Both the position numbers and the translations under genes were made by a program. Of a stretch of DNA of 64,000 nt, positions 24,601-59,405 are shown in pieces (the stretch's first letter is position 1; every line of letters starts with the position of its first letter). This DNA comes from Anarhynchus alexandrinus. Lineage: Eukaryota > Chordata > Aves > Charadriiformes > Charadriidae. Below the pieces are notes generated by a model that had not been told where the DNA came from, ran no database searches, and saw nothing but the letters and a program-made list of their open reading frames with translations. Where the stretch lies: assembly GCA_008711295.1 (NCBI GenBank), contig VUYV01000621.1, positions 130,086 to 194,085 of the forward strand, in the 5' to 3' direction.

Positions 24601-27599
24601 GGTATCCAGATTTGAGGTCCTTCAATCTGACTTGCCAAGTTAGTCTTTGTAGTGGCAACTGAGACTGACAAGACAGTATTTGAGTTTTATTCTGTGTTAT
24701 TTAAAGACAAAACCAAGAGAAGAGCTGGCTGCTTAAGTGGAAAAGGCCATACTGCTGGATTCCTCCTACTTGAATCCCTGTATCCAATAATATTAAGTAC
24801 TGCATAGTTGCTCGTGTATTCAGCAAGCCGAATCCTGAGCACTGAGAGAGAGAGATGATATATTTGCAGTGTCTCTAATATGTACTTTAGCTAATTCCCA
24901 TGCTTTTAACCTGAGTGTTTAATTATTCATGTAAAGCATTTTTTACAGTGTAACTTCTCTGTTGAAAAATTAACCGGAAAGAAAGAATGGAAAATTAAAA
25001 TTTGCAGAAGAGGCCTGTGTGCAAAGAGTGCAGTTATGGTTATTTCTGTGTATATACAGAGAAACAGTTCCAAATTGTGTCGTCTCGTACTTGGCAAAAG
25101 AACTTCAGATTTCGTTGCATTTTGCTCAAAATAGCTAGTTCTTGTACCTTGCCGATTGAAAGACTGCTACATTTTAATGCAGATAAAACTTTTTGTAAAA
25201 GTTTTCTGCTTCCTCATTCTTGCAGATGGCTGAAGTTCTTAAGGCAGATTCTTAGCTTGGAAAACTTCAGTTGAAATAGTGGTTGACTGAATTATAAGCA
25301 TCGTAAGGAGAGAACTTGAGGGGGAAATTAGTTGCTTTATGTTAGCATTTGGATATTTCATATCAAAAAAAAGATGATATGCACACATCACTTTTAATCT
25401 CCAGAATAAATATCATGTATCTTATGGAAAGTGAAGTTGCAAAGCACTCTATGGCTTGTGTGTTGGCATCACTTCATTTAAAAATTGGTCACTTTTGCGG
25501 TGACGCACTTGTTAAACTGTGTGGGCGGCCATAATAGTCCGGGACAGGAAGCGAACTAAAACTCAGTAAAATAAAGCTTTCCTTGTTCCCAACTTTGTTA
25601 GCTAGGGCTGACACAACGACTAATGTCAGTCATGCTCACTGGAACGTGCCATGAGATGTTTAATAAGCTCTGCAGCCCTAATCGCTAGTGTTTGTCTCAT
25701 CAGAGTGTCTCACCTTAATGTAAGGGTTTAGCAGTTCCCTCCCAGTGTGGCGGTGCTGTGCTGGCTTAGAGGTAAAAATGTGTGAATCCCTAAGCATTGA
25801 ATTATTCCCTTCCCTTGTTGAGTGAAATAAAACCTCTCCAGGCACCTTTTGTTTCAGAGCGTTCCTCTTGCTAGGATGAGCATGAATCAAGAACATAGGT
25901 AAAAATCTGAGAATGTGGTCAGTAGCTCAACGAAGATCCATGCTTTGCAGTAAATGTGCTGGAGTCTGTATTAAACCTTTTTGAAAAGGGAAAGAAAATG
26001 AAAGTGGAAGTGTAGACACTGGAACGCTGCCACATGTGACTATATTTAGTAAAGGGTTTTCCTAGCTTTATGGGTATGGTAGAGTTAAACAATTCTTATG
26101 TCCATGAAAGCCACCAGTTGGTTATGAATGAGTGCCAGTGAAAGGAAATACATATGACAGCTGTTTTTCTGTTTATTAAACTAGATATCTTTCTTGAGTC
26201 TTGAAATAGAATGACCCAGAAATTATATATTCAATAACAAACCTGTTATGTAGTAACCTATTCAGGCAGAAGAAGGCTGATCATTCTATTTTTAAACTAG
26301 TTCTAGGCTTACATAGGAAGTGGGAAGCAATAAGGCTGGTAATGCTGGAGACCACGGCCCTGTCATAAATGCTCATCCTAATGGCTCCAGTGACGGTATG
26401 ACTTGGAAGACCGTGTGCAGAGTAATATTTTATTCCCCTGAGTGGCTTGATTAATATAAAGAACAAAAGGATAGATTTTTATTTAGCCACAAGCTTAATT
26501 GCAAAAGCAATGGGTAGGTGGACAAGTGGATTCCCTGTTGAGTATCTTGGATATTTTGTGTTTTTATTTTCACCTGCAGTACAAGTTTCACTATGCCCTA
26601 ATAAAAACTTCTTGAGCAGAAATGGTTAAAGAGAAAGAAATTAATCAAATGCAATGTGACTCTAATTGCACAGACAGCTTGCGTAGTGCAGTTTGGAATC
26701 TGGTCCGTATTTGATGTGGAGATAATTTTGAGCAGTTAAAAGAGCATATGTATAAAGTTAGTGGCACTGTCCAAACAATTGGTTCAGTTTTGAGTCTGAG
26801 AAGACCAGTTTTCCTCTCTTGATTTCCATCCTGCTGTGTAGATCGTATCAGGAACTAATTTAAAGTACATTAATAAAATTTACACTCAGTTGGGTGATGC
26901 AGAAGCATGCATATGGTTGTCATCAAATGGTAGCACAGATCAGGGCTTCAAAAAAGTTTGGAATTTGCTGCAGCTCCCAGTGTGACAGGTCTGGATTTGC
27001 TTGTTTTTTGGGGGTGTATAGTAACAAGCTGTTGAGGTGCTGAAGTGCCATTTACTCTGCTCTTTGTGCATCATCACTTACAAATATCTTGAATCGTAAA
27101 CCAGAGGTTTCACTTTTCTAAGGTTTTGTAGCGTCTTTTTTGCAAGTGTTGTAATTTGAGGCTTTACAATTAGGCTGAGGTTTTTGCAGTTACTGCAATT
27201 AGTGTCTGTGTGCCATGCTTCTAATGAACAAACAATTCAGTTTATAATTTGAATTTTTTGAATACTTCGTGAATATTTGGACATTAAATGTATTGATGTT
27301 GCTTATAGCAACAGGATGGAAAGGCGTCAAATACTTGGTATATTTATTTGTCTGAAATCTCATAGACTTGTTCTCTCCAGGTTTAATAAATGACTTGATC
27401 TTATGGACACTTACCACATCTTTCAAAGCTATGGAGAATAGTCTCTCACATCTAAAATCATGGTAGCAGTCCAAAAATATCCATGCAGCCAGCTGTTTGC
27501 AGCTCTTGAAGCAGTGTATTTTTTCAACATCAGTGTGATTTGTAGCCTGTACCCACAGTTGCAAGCAGTGTGTGTTTATACATAAAAACAAAAAGTACA

Positions 27600-27640
27600 T
27601 CTATGTATTTATATATGTGTGTGTCTGTGTATATGTATTA
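27600..27640. repeat. TA/TG simple repeat
   Basis: A short alternating purine-pyrimidine stretch containing TATATATGTGTGTGTCTGTG and a following TATATG. Confidence 0.7.
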
Positions 27641-30030
27641 AAAAAATATAAAAATGCATACATAGGTACAGGTGTTGAGCCACAGGCTTTAAAGCAAACC
27701 TGTCTTTTGTTTCAGTCAGCAGGTAAATTCACAAAAGGGTTGTCTTTAGCTTTTGTGCTTATATTTTCTGTAATGTCTTCCTGACTCAGCAGGTGTGTGG
27801 AAGCAGGAAGGAGGGCTGCCGAGTTCCTTCCCTGTCCGTAGGTTTAAGAAAACACTGCTAGCCATGTGGCGTAATTGCCATGCCTTGCTTCCTTCTAGGC
27901 ATGTATGCCGAGATAAAAGATTTAACTGCAGTTCTGGATTTGTCTCCCTTAATTTAGGTTAAGAATTGAATAACGAAGGGTGAAGTTTGTGTCGAACTTT
28001 TGCAAATCTTGCGTGGTACTTGAGAAAGTATGTCTTTATCACCCAAGCATTAGGTTTGTGACTCCTGCAAAATTTAAGAATTGCAGTTGCTGGTGCTGGT
28101 AGTGCTAGCTTCACTTTTTCAGTTTCAGGGGAAATCTGCAGGGACAGTATGATGGTGTAGGAGGAGTTCTTAGACATTGTTGCGTACTGTCTGTTCTGCA
28201 TGGGAATTTTGGCAGCAGGCTGTGCCATGTATCAAGTACTGCCTTGCTCATTACAGGACCATCCTTTTGCTCATCCTTTCCTTTTCTCTGCTTTAGAAAA
28301 TCTTGTTTTCTGTATAGAACTTTGTTTTTTCTGAAGTTTGGGAAGTACTTTGAGACAAAAGCATGGCTTACTGCTAGTTAAACTAACAGTGGGTTCTGAC
28401 ATTTAGGTGGCTGTTGTTATTCACAAAATATAATTTTTTTCTTAAAAAAAAAATGTGGAAAACCACCAAAGCATTCTTCTGTACCGTAGCAGTGCTGATA
28501 CTGGTTTATTTTCTTCATTCTGAAATTTTTTGAGTTGCTGGAAACATCTTCGGCAGTAAATCTTTCTTGTTCTATTAGGTACCTATCCAGTCTCCATTAT
28601 CATCTGTAAATGCTGTATGTATGAGAATTTCTTTTAAGCTAAGCTTTTTATAAATGTAGTGAGAACCAGCTGTTGAGACCATATGTTTATCCTGAAGCTC
28701 TCTAGGAGCAGTACTGAGATTGTTCTAGATTCAGAATTAGTTGCTTTGTAGGGCCATGACGGAAAGATTGAGAACTAAATGGATGGGAAAATTTGTTCAG
28801 CTTCTCACCCAAAAGATGCACTTCTAGGGTAAGATTGTCCTATAGATAGAGCTGTGTAGGACAAGCAGAGTGATGCCCACGATGCTTTATGGGATGATCC
28901 TAGTCTCTACTCGGGAACCACAGAAAGCAGCCACATGCATGCAAATGCTCTACTTGATGCTGATGAAAGTCTCAAAATACTGCATCATGTCTGGTTTGGC
29001 AGTGCTGCTTCTTGGAGGAAAGGGCCACCAGAAGTGCCTGCAGTGGGAGGTGTCCTACAACGCCTTACTGATTCTACTTGTACTGTAGCCTTGATCACAG
29101 GGTTTTGTAACAAAATCCAGCACGATGAGTAATTGTGATTCTGCACTTCGTCTCATTTCTCTGTTGTGTACTGCTTATTTCTGAGAAGTTAGGGAAGAGA
29201 ATGAAACACATTGTTTTCAGGTATAAAACTTGATGTATTCTGTAGAACAGGATGTCTCCAGACTCCCTCCAAGATCTGTTTTGTAGGGGAAGTTTATTTA
29301 AACTTGGTGCTCGATGGTCCCCGATGCATGGTGCAAGTGCTTCTGCGTATGCTTTTCAAGTGGAACAGATCCTTTTCTTCATCAATGCTGGTAGCTGGGG
29401 CCTGAATATAATCTGACTCTTTGTATACCGTGGGGGGCACGTCTAAAGAGGGAGCATGTGTTCACAAGGGAGAATATTTTCATCGTTTTATGTGTAGAGC
29501 CCCTTTATTGTCAGTTAAGTGGCTTGGTTTTATTTGGTATGGTTAATAAGCAGTTGGTTCTTATGTTAGCCACACATTAAACTTAGTCTGTGTTCAGTGG
29601 TTAAATAGTGTCAGCCCAGAGAGGAAAAGTAATTTGATGTTCTCTTAGTATGTGGAACATACTGTATTTATCTAATTGGGTATTCAGTTTAGGTTTTGTT
29701 TCAGGCTGTAGTGGGCGTTTGAATCATCGCTCTCCGTAGTTTGATCCTATTTGCCAGATTTCAGGAAGTCTTGCATCCAACTTGAAGGAATGTATGAAGC
29801 CCTGAATAGAAATGCTAGGAATAGGTAGTTCAACCAAATTTTTTTCCTGGATAAAACTGCTTTTAAAGTAATATTCCTGAAACCCTTTGCTTCATTCCAG
29901 GAACGAAGGAGAAAATATAATAATGGGGAGGGATCATCTTAACTTTCATTCTCTGGCTTTGTAAACTGAATTTTTGAAGGCTGTAGTGCTTCTCCCTTAG
30001 CGTGTTTTGCAGCCTTGGCTTTAATATTAA

Positions 30031-51026
<20,996 letters not shown>

Positions 51027-54000
51027 TAGTTGCTAAATTTCTTAACTAAATTATTTAATCAGATATTTTCATATAAATTTGCAAATGTATTTTTCTTCAG
51101 AGACAGTCTTAACTGCAGGTTTTGAGAAAAAAAGTTTCAGTTTTTAATAGTCAGGTTAAATACTCTGCATTCTCTCTGGAACTATACTCCAACTGCCTTT
51201 CCCACCCCGCTTCTTCCCTATTAGTTCTGTGTTACTCCTTAGTCATTGTCTTAACTAAGAAACCAAGAACAATTGTTTTTAATTGTTTGTCCCTAATACC
51301 CTCTTTGAACAGGAGCTTAAACAAGAGAAGAGAAATTAGGGATGATTATTTCCCTAATCTGCTACATACTATGCTCTTTAGAACACTGCTCAAGCAGTAG
51401 ATCTTACGTGTTGAAACATTCTTTGTATTTTGGTTGGAGTGGCTTCTAATTTCCACAGTGTGCAAGGAAGTCCTGTTAAATAAAATTTGTTAGACTTTTT
51501 TTTATAAAGATGTTTCCCATAGCAGTTTAAGGAATGGTTCAGCCTCTGTTTCAAAAAGCCTGCTGAGAAAAGAGAAGGGGGAGGGTATAAGTAACAGTTC
51601 TGGTGATTGTTGTTCTCAGTAATTTTCTATATCTTTGTCTTGCTATATTTAATCAGACTTCTGTGGTACGTCATTCCTAACTAAAATAAGGAATGCATCT
51701 GCCTGCATCTTTGCTAAATAAATGATCTGTAGGAGTAAAAGACTTGTTCTTAGGACAGGAGAAACAAGATCAGGGTGTGAGTAGCAGAGAGGAGTATAGG
51801 GTGGCATTGAGGGGAGTTGGCAAAAAATTACCATTGCCGTATCTGTTGTGGTCATATGGACGGGGACTGAAGCATGTGACAGGATAGTACCTTCAAGAGT
51901 AATTTGCTAAGTCATAGTGAACAAGCAAAAATACAGCACTAGCTACAGTCTTTGGCTTGTACTCAGTGTAGTTACTGCTGAGAGGAAGCACTCGAGATAT
52001 TTTGTATATGAAAGCAAACTTTTTTTTTGGTCGAAGAGATTTGAGATTTATTAGAATAAAATGCTGCGGGAGGATTGCTGGTGTTTGCCTACAAAAGAAG
52101 CTGTGAACGCTCCCTAGTGGCCTTGGCGAGTAAGTAGACAGCGACCGTTTCACAAGCACGGCAAAGAAATGTACGGCTTGTCAACTTGGAAATGACAGCC
52201 CTTTAGACCTCCTGAAAATAATAAAGTTATGGTAGTGTGAGTCTTCGTTTCCATTCTGGTTGGTTGTCTTAAGTCCTAGGAAGTTTATCTCTGACTTTGA
52301 CTTAAGTTTCATGCTGCTTTAACAAGGCAGTAAAAAGCGTCAATATCTTTTTTTACTTGCATGAAACTGGCTGGAGAGCACCTACGGTGCGGTCCCAATG
52401 TGGGAGAACTGGATCTCCTTCTGCCATGCTAGTCCCTTTTTTGCTGCAGCTCTATCCAGTGGTGGAAGGATACCTTCAGAAAGTTTCTCTGTGGCATATT
52501 TGGGAAGTTACCCTTAGTTTTGCTTCCAGGCCCACTGAGGCTTGTGAAAGGCTAAATGTTTTCGAGATTAGCAGTTTTGCCATTTAATTTGGCTGATGAA
52601 CAGGCCAGGGGAAGTTCCTGGTGCTGCGTCTTCTTAAAACCAGCTGTTGCTGGTTGCTTAAATTTTCCTTTTGAATACAGGTAGTGTTTAACGAGACTGT
52701 GGGAATTTGGGCAGTTATGTCAGCATGTGTTTTACAGACTGGAGCTGTAAAGCTCCCTGGCTAGCCTTGAGCAAATCTAGTGTTAATGGCAAAAGGAGGT
52801 GCAGCGTACTCTTTCCATCAGACATCCTCCCTTCCTTACGGACTTGTTGAGGTTTCTTTTTTCAGAAGTCTTTGAAAACTGAAGAAAAATAAGCTCACTT
52901 TGCATTCCTTGTTAGAGAGATGAAAATATTCATTCAAAAATTAATATTTTCTTCAAACTTAATCTTTTAGAAAAGAAGTGAAACACCAAAATCGTATACA
53001 TGGGAGGTTCTGAAGTTTTGTATCACATAGAATGGGTCTTGGAAGCAAATGTTAACCTCCAGTATCCAGACCTGCTGTAGCTATAACTGAACTATAAATG
53101 GTTTTGCTTTTTGATTAACCTCAAGGAAATGTCAACTGGTTATTACTGACTGCAAAAATGTAAGTTTGTTGTTATTAGGTTTTGTAATAGTACTGTGCCT
53201 GCTGGACGCGCATGTGTTAGTGTCAGTATAGAGGATATGGGTTGGTGAGTAGTTGAGCTAGGTCTCAAGTTACTGATGGTGAGTTGATTCACTGAGACTG
53301 TTTATGCTCTGTTTCAGGTAGAATGTAGTTTAACTTGGTCTAAATGGCCTTTTAGCCTGTTTTATCTTCCAGTTAGGGTAGGCTGAAAGTAACTGAAAGC
53401 CGTACTGGCATCTCTGCTGGCAACCAGTAACTTGCGCTGTAGCTCATTTCTATCTGATGTTCCCACTCTTAATACCTGCTGCAGCTGTCTTAGAATAAGT
53501 GTAGTGTTCTTGGTGCTTTGAAAAACTTTTAAAGCTTTTTGAAACGAAAGCACAGGCATTTAGGGATACAGAACTTAGAATGCAGCCTAATATCTTCCTA
53601 TATGAAAAAATCTGGGAGTTGCTGATTCTCACAGTGTCTTCCATGCTTTTAATCGTATTAACACTCGTACTAGAATGACTCTGGATGGCAGAATTAGGAA
53701 GTTGTTTTTGGCATGCATATGCACAAACATTTAGTAAGAGGCATTCCCAGTTATAGTTGGAAACCACTGTTATGTACTTTAAAGCTTTAGACTGTAAATG
53801 AAAACAGAAGGCTTATGTTATTTTTGCTTTTTTCTGCAAGGTGCATGACTTATGTAGTTCTCCATATTGGAGGCTGGAGAGGTTTCTGCACTTTTCTAGA
53901 AGGAAGGGGAAGTATTTGGGTAGTCACAACCCAGGTGCATAGATTAAACAAAAGTATCCCCAAAACACCAATAGTGAAAACAACCCCAAAATTACACAAG

Positions 54001-55479
54001 AACTGTGTTAAGTGCACTGAATGTCAGTCATGAAAAGCTATACTGCTATTTATGTGGGCCCTGGTGAAATACTCAAGCAGTAAAATGAAGGCTTGTATAT
54101 AGTACTGTGTTCCCAGGTGCATTAAGCCCTAATGCAGTTTTGGACGAGGATGTAGACATCTGGCATTGTTGCCTTCATTAACATAACTTTGATTATGCCC
54201 TCTCAGGCCTTTTTATAATGCAGATATGGCATGCATTTTGAAATGCCAATGCTTATTCTGGAAGAAAGTGGGAATGGGTAAATGGATTGCCAAATTCAAG
54301 TCTTAAGGAATAATGTCGGTACTTTAGAGGATTGTGTGTACTGTGTTTTGGAGGTTTGGCTCACAATTCCATAGTTAAGGTGGAATTGATCTCCTCTGCT
54401 ATTATAGGGCAGACACAATTTTATGTGAATGACAGTGTAGTCCGTAAAGCCATAGAATTTATTTTGGTAATAGAATTATGGACTACATAAAAATAATTCT
54501 ATTAAAAAAAAATATTTTTTCGTGATACATCCTGTTTGTTTAAATATTCAGCTTTTAATTTCATTTAGACAAAGCTTTCTGAAGTTTTCTAATGAGCCTG
54601 TTTTAGAAATAATAGCTAAGCAACCAGCATGATTTTTTTTTTCCTCTGCATTTGTCTTCTCTTTGGCAAGTGAAACATTTTTTGAAGGAAAATATTAGTG
54701 AAATAGTCCTTATTGATGTGTTACCGCTGTTCACTCACTGAAGTGAAACTACTCTGTAATTTTGGTTGTACGTTATTTTGCTTTTCCTTTCATAGGAAAG
54801 GAATTCTACTTACTTCATTCTATTAGATAAGTGAGAACAAATCTGTAGGTTGGGTACAGTGGGAGATTCGGAGCAGTAGGCACAGTGTGCCCATAGTATA
54901 TGTGGGCAACACAGTGGAAATGATGAGGCTGGTTCAAAAGCAGCATGGAAAGATGAAAAAGATGAAGTGAGAGCAGCAGACATGAAGAAGGATGCTGTTT
55001 TGCCTGAGGAAAACACTGCTATCCATAAGATATTTAAAGACAGGACTTGTGTACAAGATGAAGAGATCTCTGAAACAAAACACAGATGGCTTCTAAGCTC
55101 TGAAACACAAACAGCTGCTGAATCCTGGAGGTTACTCAACTTCACAGTGCTTTCACATTTGAGAGGAAGACTGTATGCCTACCCAGAACAGACCAGCCCT
55201 AGCCTGAACAAACTTACAGCCAGCCACCACGTACACTGAGCTGTGATTCAGAAACTGAGTGGCGTGAAAATTTTAAGGTCTGGCTTTATAATTGTGCTCT
55301 AAGTGGTCCTTACGAAGTGGACAACGCTGCTTGCAGATAACTAAATCTATGGTTACTACGTAGGGAAGTGAAATCCTTTTGTAGAAAGCTTTTGAGGTAT
55401 CTTAGGCCTAGAATTTTTACTTTTGACATGAGTCCTTCTTAGTTCTAGGGTCACTGATTCTCAAATACACTCTCAGCAA

Positions 55480-56040
55480 GTTTGGGGTGGTAGCAAATTG
55501 GGAGGGCAGTGGTTGATGAAGTAGGGAATTAGGACTGTGAGTCAAAGGGACCCTGACAGGCTGCAGGGAGAGCCTTGTGAGGTTCAGCCAAGACAAATAC
55601 AGAGCCCCGAATCTGGGATGTAACAGCTGCGTACAACAGTATAGGCTGGGGACCGACTGCGTGGAAAGAAGATTTGCAAGGTGGTAGAGAGCTGAATGTA
55701 CGTCTGTGGTGTGTCCTTGTGGCGATGAAGGCCAACGTCCTGCTAGGCCGTATTAGCAGAAGTACGGCCAGCAGGTTAAGGGGAATGATGGTGCCCCTCT
55801 ATTTGGTACTTGAGGCCACATCTGGAGTACTGTACCCAGTTTGGGCTCTCTGGTACAATAAGGACAGTGACAATCTAAAAGTGAGCCCTGTTGAAGGGCC
55901 ACCAAGGTGGTCAGGGGCTGGAGCACATGGTGTGTGAGGAGATGCTTAGGGAGCTGGTTTTGTTCAGTTTGTAGAAGAAAAGGCAAATAGAAGGATCTTA
56001 GAGCTGTCTTCAACTAGCTGGTGGGAGAGCATGAAGAAGA
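55480..56040 (+). mobile_element. Old CR1 LINE, left part
   Basis: The order of diagnostic segments follows CR1 ORF2: GGTGGTAGCAAATTGGGAGG, then GGACCCTGACAGGCTGCAGG, then AGTATAGGCTGGGGACCGAC, then the region equivalent to the start of the intron 1 copy (GAAGGCCAACGTCCTGC, CCCCTCTATTTGGTACTTGA). Frameshifts and stops break the frame throughout, so it is much older than the copy at 16381-17020. It is cut at about 56040 by the inverted insertion. The left border is approximate. Confidence 0.85.
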
Positions 56041-56194
56041 TCATAGAATCATAGAATGGTTTAGGTTGGAAAGGACCTTGAAGATCATCGAGTTCCAACC
56101 CCCCTGCCATAGGCAGGGACATCTCCCACTACACCAGGCTGCCCAAGGCCACGTCTTCAAGCCTGGCCTTGAACACCTCCAAGATTGGGGCCTC
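56041..56194 (-). mobile_element. Younger CR1 3' end inserted in inverted orientation
   Basis: The + strand starts TCATAGAATCATAGAATGGT, the reverse complement of the CR1 terminal 8-mer repeats. It continues TTGGAAAGGACCTTGAAGAT and CATCGAGTTCCAACCCCCCT, the standard reverse-complemented CR1 3' untranslated end, and stops near CCAAGATTGGGGC. Its sequence is closer to the expected CR1 than its host element. It is truncated to about 150 bp. Confidence 0.9.
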
Positions 56195-56515
56195 AAATAG
56201 AGACAGATAGCCAGACTCATTTTGAGGGGTGCAGAGGGAGAGAATGAAGGGCAATGGACACATTGCAGCAACGGAAATTCCAGTTAGATATTAGGAAAAA
56301 TAAAATTGTAATGAAGATGATCAGTCATTGGAGCAGGGTCCAGACAGTCTACAATACCCATCTTTGGAGATACTGAAAGTGTAACAGAATACTTTACTGT
56401 GCAACCTGGTCTGTCACTAAAGTTAGCCCTACTGTGAGGGGGTTTGGCAGAGGACTGAGGGACCGGATGACTTGCAGAGGTGCTTTAGGTCAGTAATTCT
56501 TTCATATTCTGTGGA
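56195..56515 (+). mobile_element. Old CR1 LINE, right part
   Basis: This is the continuation of the old element after the nested insertion. AGCCAGACTCATTTTGAGGG and GGCAATGGACAC correspond to the conserved region that follows in CR1. The end, GGACCGGATGACTTGCAGAGG and ATTCTTTCATATTCTGTGG, corresponds to the CR1 3' end with degenerate 8-mers. The frame is destroyed. Confidence 0.83.
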
Positions 56516-57645
56516 GAACTGTTCTAACAGAGATGTGGAAATACCATTTGACCAATGTGTTTAGTTAAATATGTCACCAGGATTCGAATGTATTCATTGT
56601 GCTTGTTTATTAGAAGGTAAAACTGGGGATGCTCAGGCATACCAAGCATCTTTTGTTGGCCTGGCTTTAGCAATTTGCAGCATACATCTGGATCAGATGA
56701 GGGAGACCACCAAGAATTCCACCAAGGATTTCTCCACACAGAGAAGATGGAGTTAACAGAACTTAGAAAAGCTGATTTCGAGAACATACCTGAACCTAGA
56801 CTGAAACTACCCCAGGATTTGGGGTATTTAACAGGGATTGGAAAGGCTGCTTTCTGTAGTCTTCTGAAAAATAGAACTTAAGGGGAGGTTGACAGGAAAC
56901 ATAGTAATTTTTTGGGAGCATATGTTCTCTAATACTTTGAGGAATGCTCTGGCACCTTCTAGTCTTCCAGAGAGTAAAGGAAGAAAAGAATTCAGACATT
57001 TTAGAAACATTTTTGACTGAGCAAGCAGTTTGGAAATATTCACAGAACATATTTAATTCAAAGTGTTGAATTTGTATTCAAAATAAACGTAGAGGAGATA
57101 AGGTTAAGATGCTGGAGGAGAAATTTGACTTCCTAAATGTAGCTGGTAAAAGCTTTGGATAAATATAACTCCTTTCATGCTTTTCTTGTTGCCTTGCAGG
57201 TAGGTTTGAAAATTCTTCTACTCTGTCCCTAAAGCAGAAGAGAGACTTGCTTGAATAAAGCAGCATCAGTATTGCTGTGTTACATATTGCTCAGATATAA
57301 AGGAAAAATCCTTCCCTCTGCCAGAGCAAGATGCCCTGCTTGCATCTTGAGTTCCCTAGTGCTAGTAAAGTAGAAATAGTTACATTGATGTGAAACTGCT
57401 GTGCTCCCCTCAAGCTTCCCACTCCTGCTGCCTGGAAGTTTGTGGTCTCTTCTCAGTGTCTGCCCTCTTCTTTGAGTGTTTTCTGGTATGTTGTTTAGGT
57501 GGCAGTGTCTGGGAGTGCTGGGCATGCATCCTGGGTCCATCCTGCACGCGGGATGAAACAATAAACCTCCCCACAAAATCTGAATTGACAAATAGAGCAG
57601 AAGGTGTGATACTGGTTGGGGAACAGAGTGGAGTTCAACTTGTTT

Positions 57646-57703
57646 AAAACAAACAAACAAACAAAAAAACCCCAACAACAACAAAAAAACAAAACCCCCA
57701 AAC
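57646..57703. repeat. A/C simple repeat, (AAAC)n-like
   Basis: Five or so AAAC units are followed by CAA and A-run units mixed with short C-runs, all A or C on the + strand. Confidence 0.85.
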
Positions 57704-59405
57704 TATTTTTCCTTACACCGTGGGAGAACAATTGCAAACTTTAGAAGAACTGTGAAAAAATGTTTTCTTGACATTACCAGCAACAGATACATTCATGTGT
57801 TAAGAAACGTTCCTTTAAAAATACAGAAACTTCCTACAAAAATATGTGTATAGTTCTGTAATAAGACTAAAAAATGATAGTCCTTCTCAGCCTAGGTAGT
57901 GATGGAGCCTTTCTTTCATCTGAGCTACAGTTTTACATCAAGATGAAAAATAAGTTTGGCACACTGTTCGTGTACACTGGTGTTATCACGGTTGCTCTTG
58001 GACTCCAGGGATGCTCGCAGCTCACACTAGCTGTATGATTGTACTCCTCTTTTAGTGCTTACATGCCATTTAATTCTGTCAGCTTGATTTAGGTAACTTT
58101 CAAAATCTGAGTTTTCATCAGATTCATTCAGGTTTGCTATTAAATTTCATCTGAGACCACAAAGCCTTTACAGGCAGGCATGACGTTTTGGCAAGGCCCC
58201 AATAGGATACTTAGCTGGTGCCAAATCTTTTATTTTTCTCGGCTATCAATGAAGCTGTTGTGGTAATGTGGGTTTTGTGAGCTGTGAGAATTTATGCGCA
58301 CAAAGGGACCTGCTCTTTGCAGGGAACACTGGGAGCCCTGAGTCCAGGAGGAAGGGTAATTAAAGTTAATGAACCAGGGTAACCTTTCCATGGTGATGAC
58401 CACTATCCTGATGGTAGGTAAGGGTCAGGGACCATTCCCATTTTATAATCATGCTTCTAACTCTGCTCTTTAATTGGTGTTGGATTAAAAATTGGCCATT
58501 ACCTCCATAGTAGAACTGGTTTGTGGATTTTAAAGGAGTTTTTCAAAACTCTGCAAGTCTTCAGTGGCTTGTTCTTGGACTTGGCTTTGTGTTGTGTTTT
58601 AATGCAGTCTAAAAAATGAAGTATTTTTAGCATTTGAGACCAGATAGTGATGTTTCTATAATAGGAGCAGCTTAGTTATCTCTCCATGTCAGAACAGAGA
58701 CTTCTTCCTTAAATGCTTCCCATGTTCAGAGGCTTCATCTAGTTTTATCAGCAAGTCTGAGAAGCCTTTGAGCTTGCTGTGCACGGAGTGGTTGTGGGTT
58801 CAAGGTAACGGGCTCTAAAGATGGGCCTGAAACACTGGCTTAAATCTGTAACTCACTTCCTTACTTGCTTTTGCGGCATCAGGTGAGTTACTTTATGCAA
58901 GGCGTTTTCCTTGAAGAGAATCCCATCGTTGAAGTAAATTTTTCTTTCTCAGGGATGGACTAAACAGAAGAGCTTTGCTGCTGCTGCTATCTCAGAAGTC
59001 TTTCTAGTCTATAGACCAAATGGGGAACAAGCTGAGATGTCTTTGATAGTCTAAAATGCACAGTATCCAAAATGTTAAATATTGTTCATGTGTCTTGCTT
59101 GAATTTTAATCAGAAGGCTGTGGATTTGATTGCCGCTTCTGTGTATGTAGAAATAGAAAATGACTTATTGAGAATTAGCTGTTGATCAATCCTGAAAATT
59201 TCCATTACTAAACCAAACCACATTTTTGTCCTGGTGACTGGTTCCATTCAAAGAGGAGCGCTGCGTTAAGTAAGAATTGGTTTCACTTTCCCTTCTGATA
59301 GTCTGTCTGTTTGTCGCAGGTGTTTTGTAGGTATTAGCCTGTTTAAAGGCATTCTCTTCTTAAAATAAAATTAACATGTTCTTCCCTTTTATTTATTTTT
59401 TTTAA

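Noticed and set aside
55674..55937. 87-codon frame as a gene
   Set aside because: It is a broken piece of the old CR1 ORF2.
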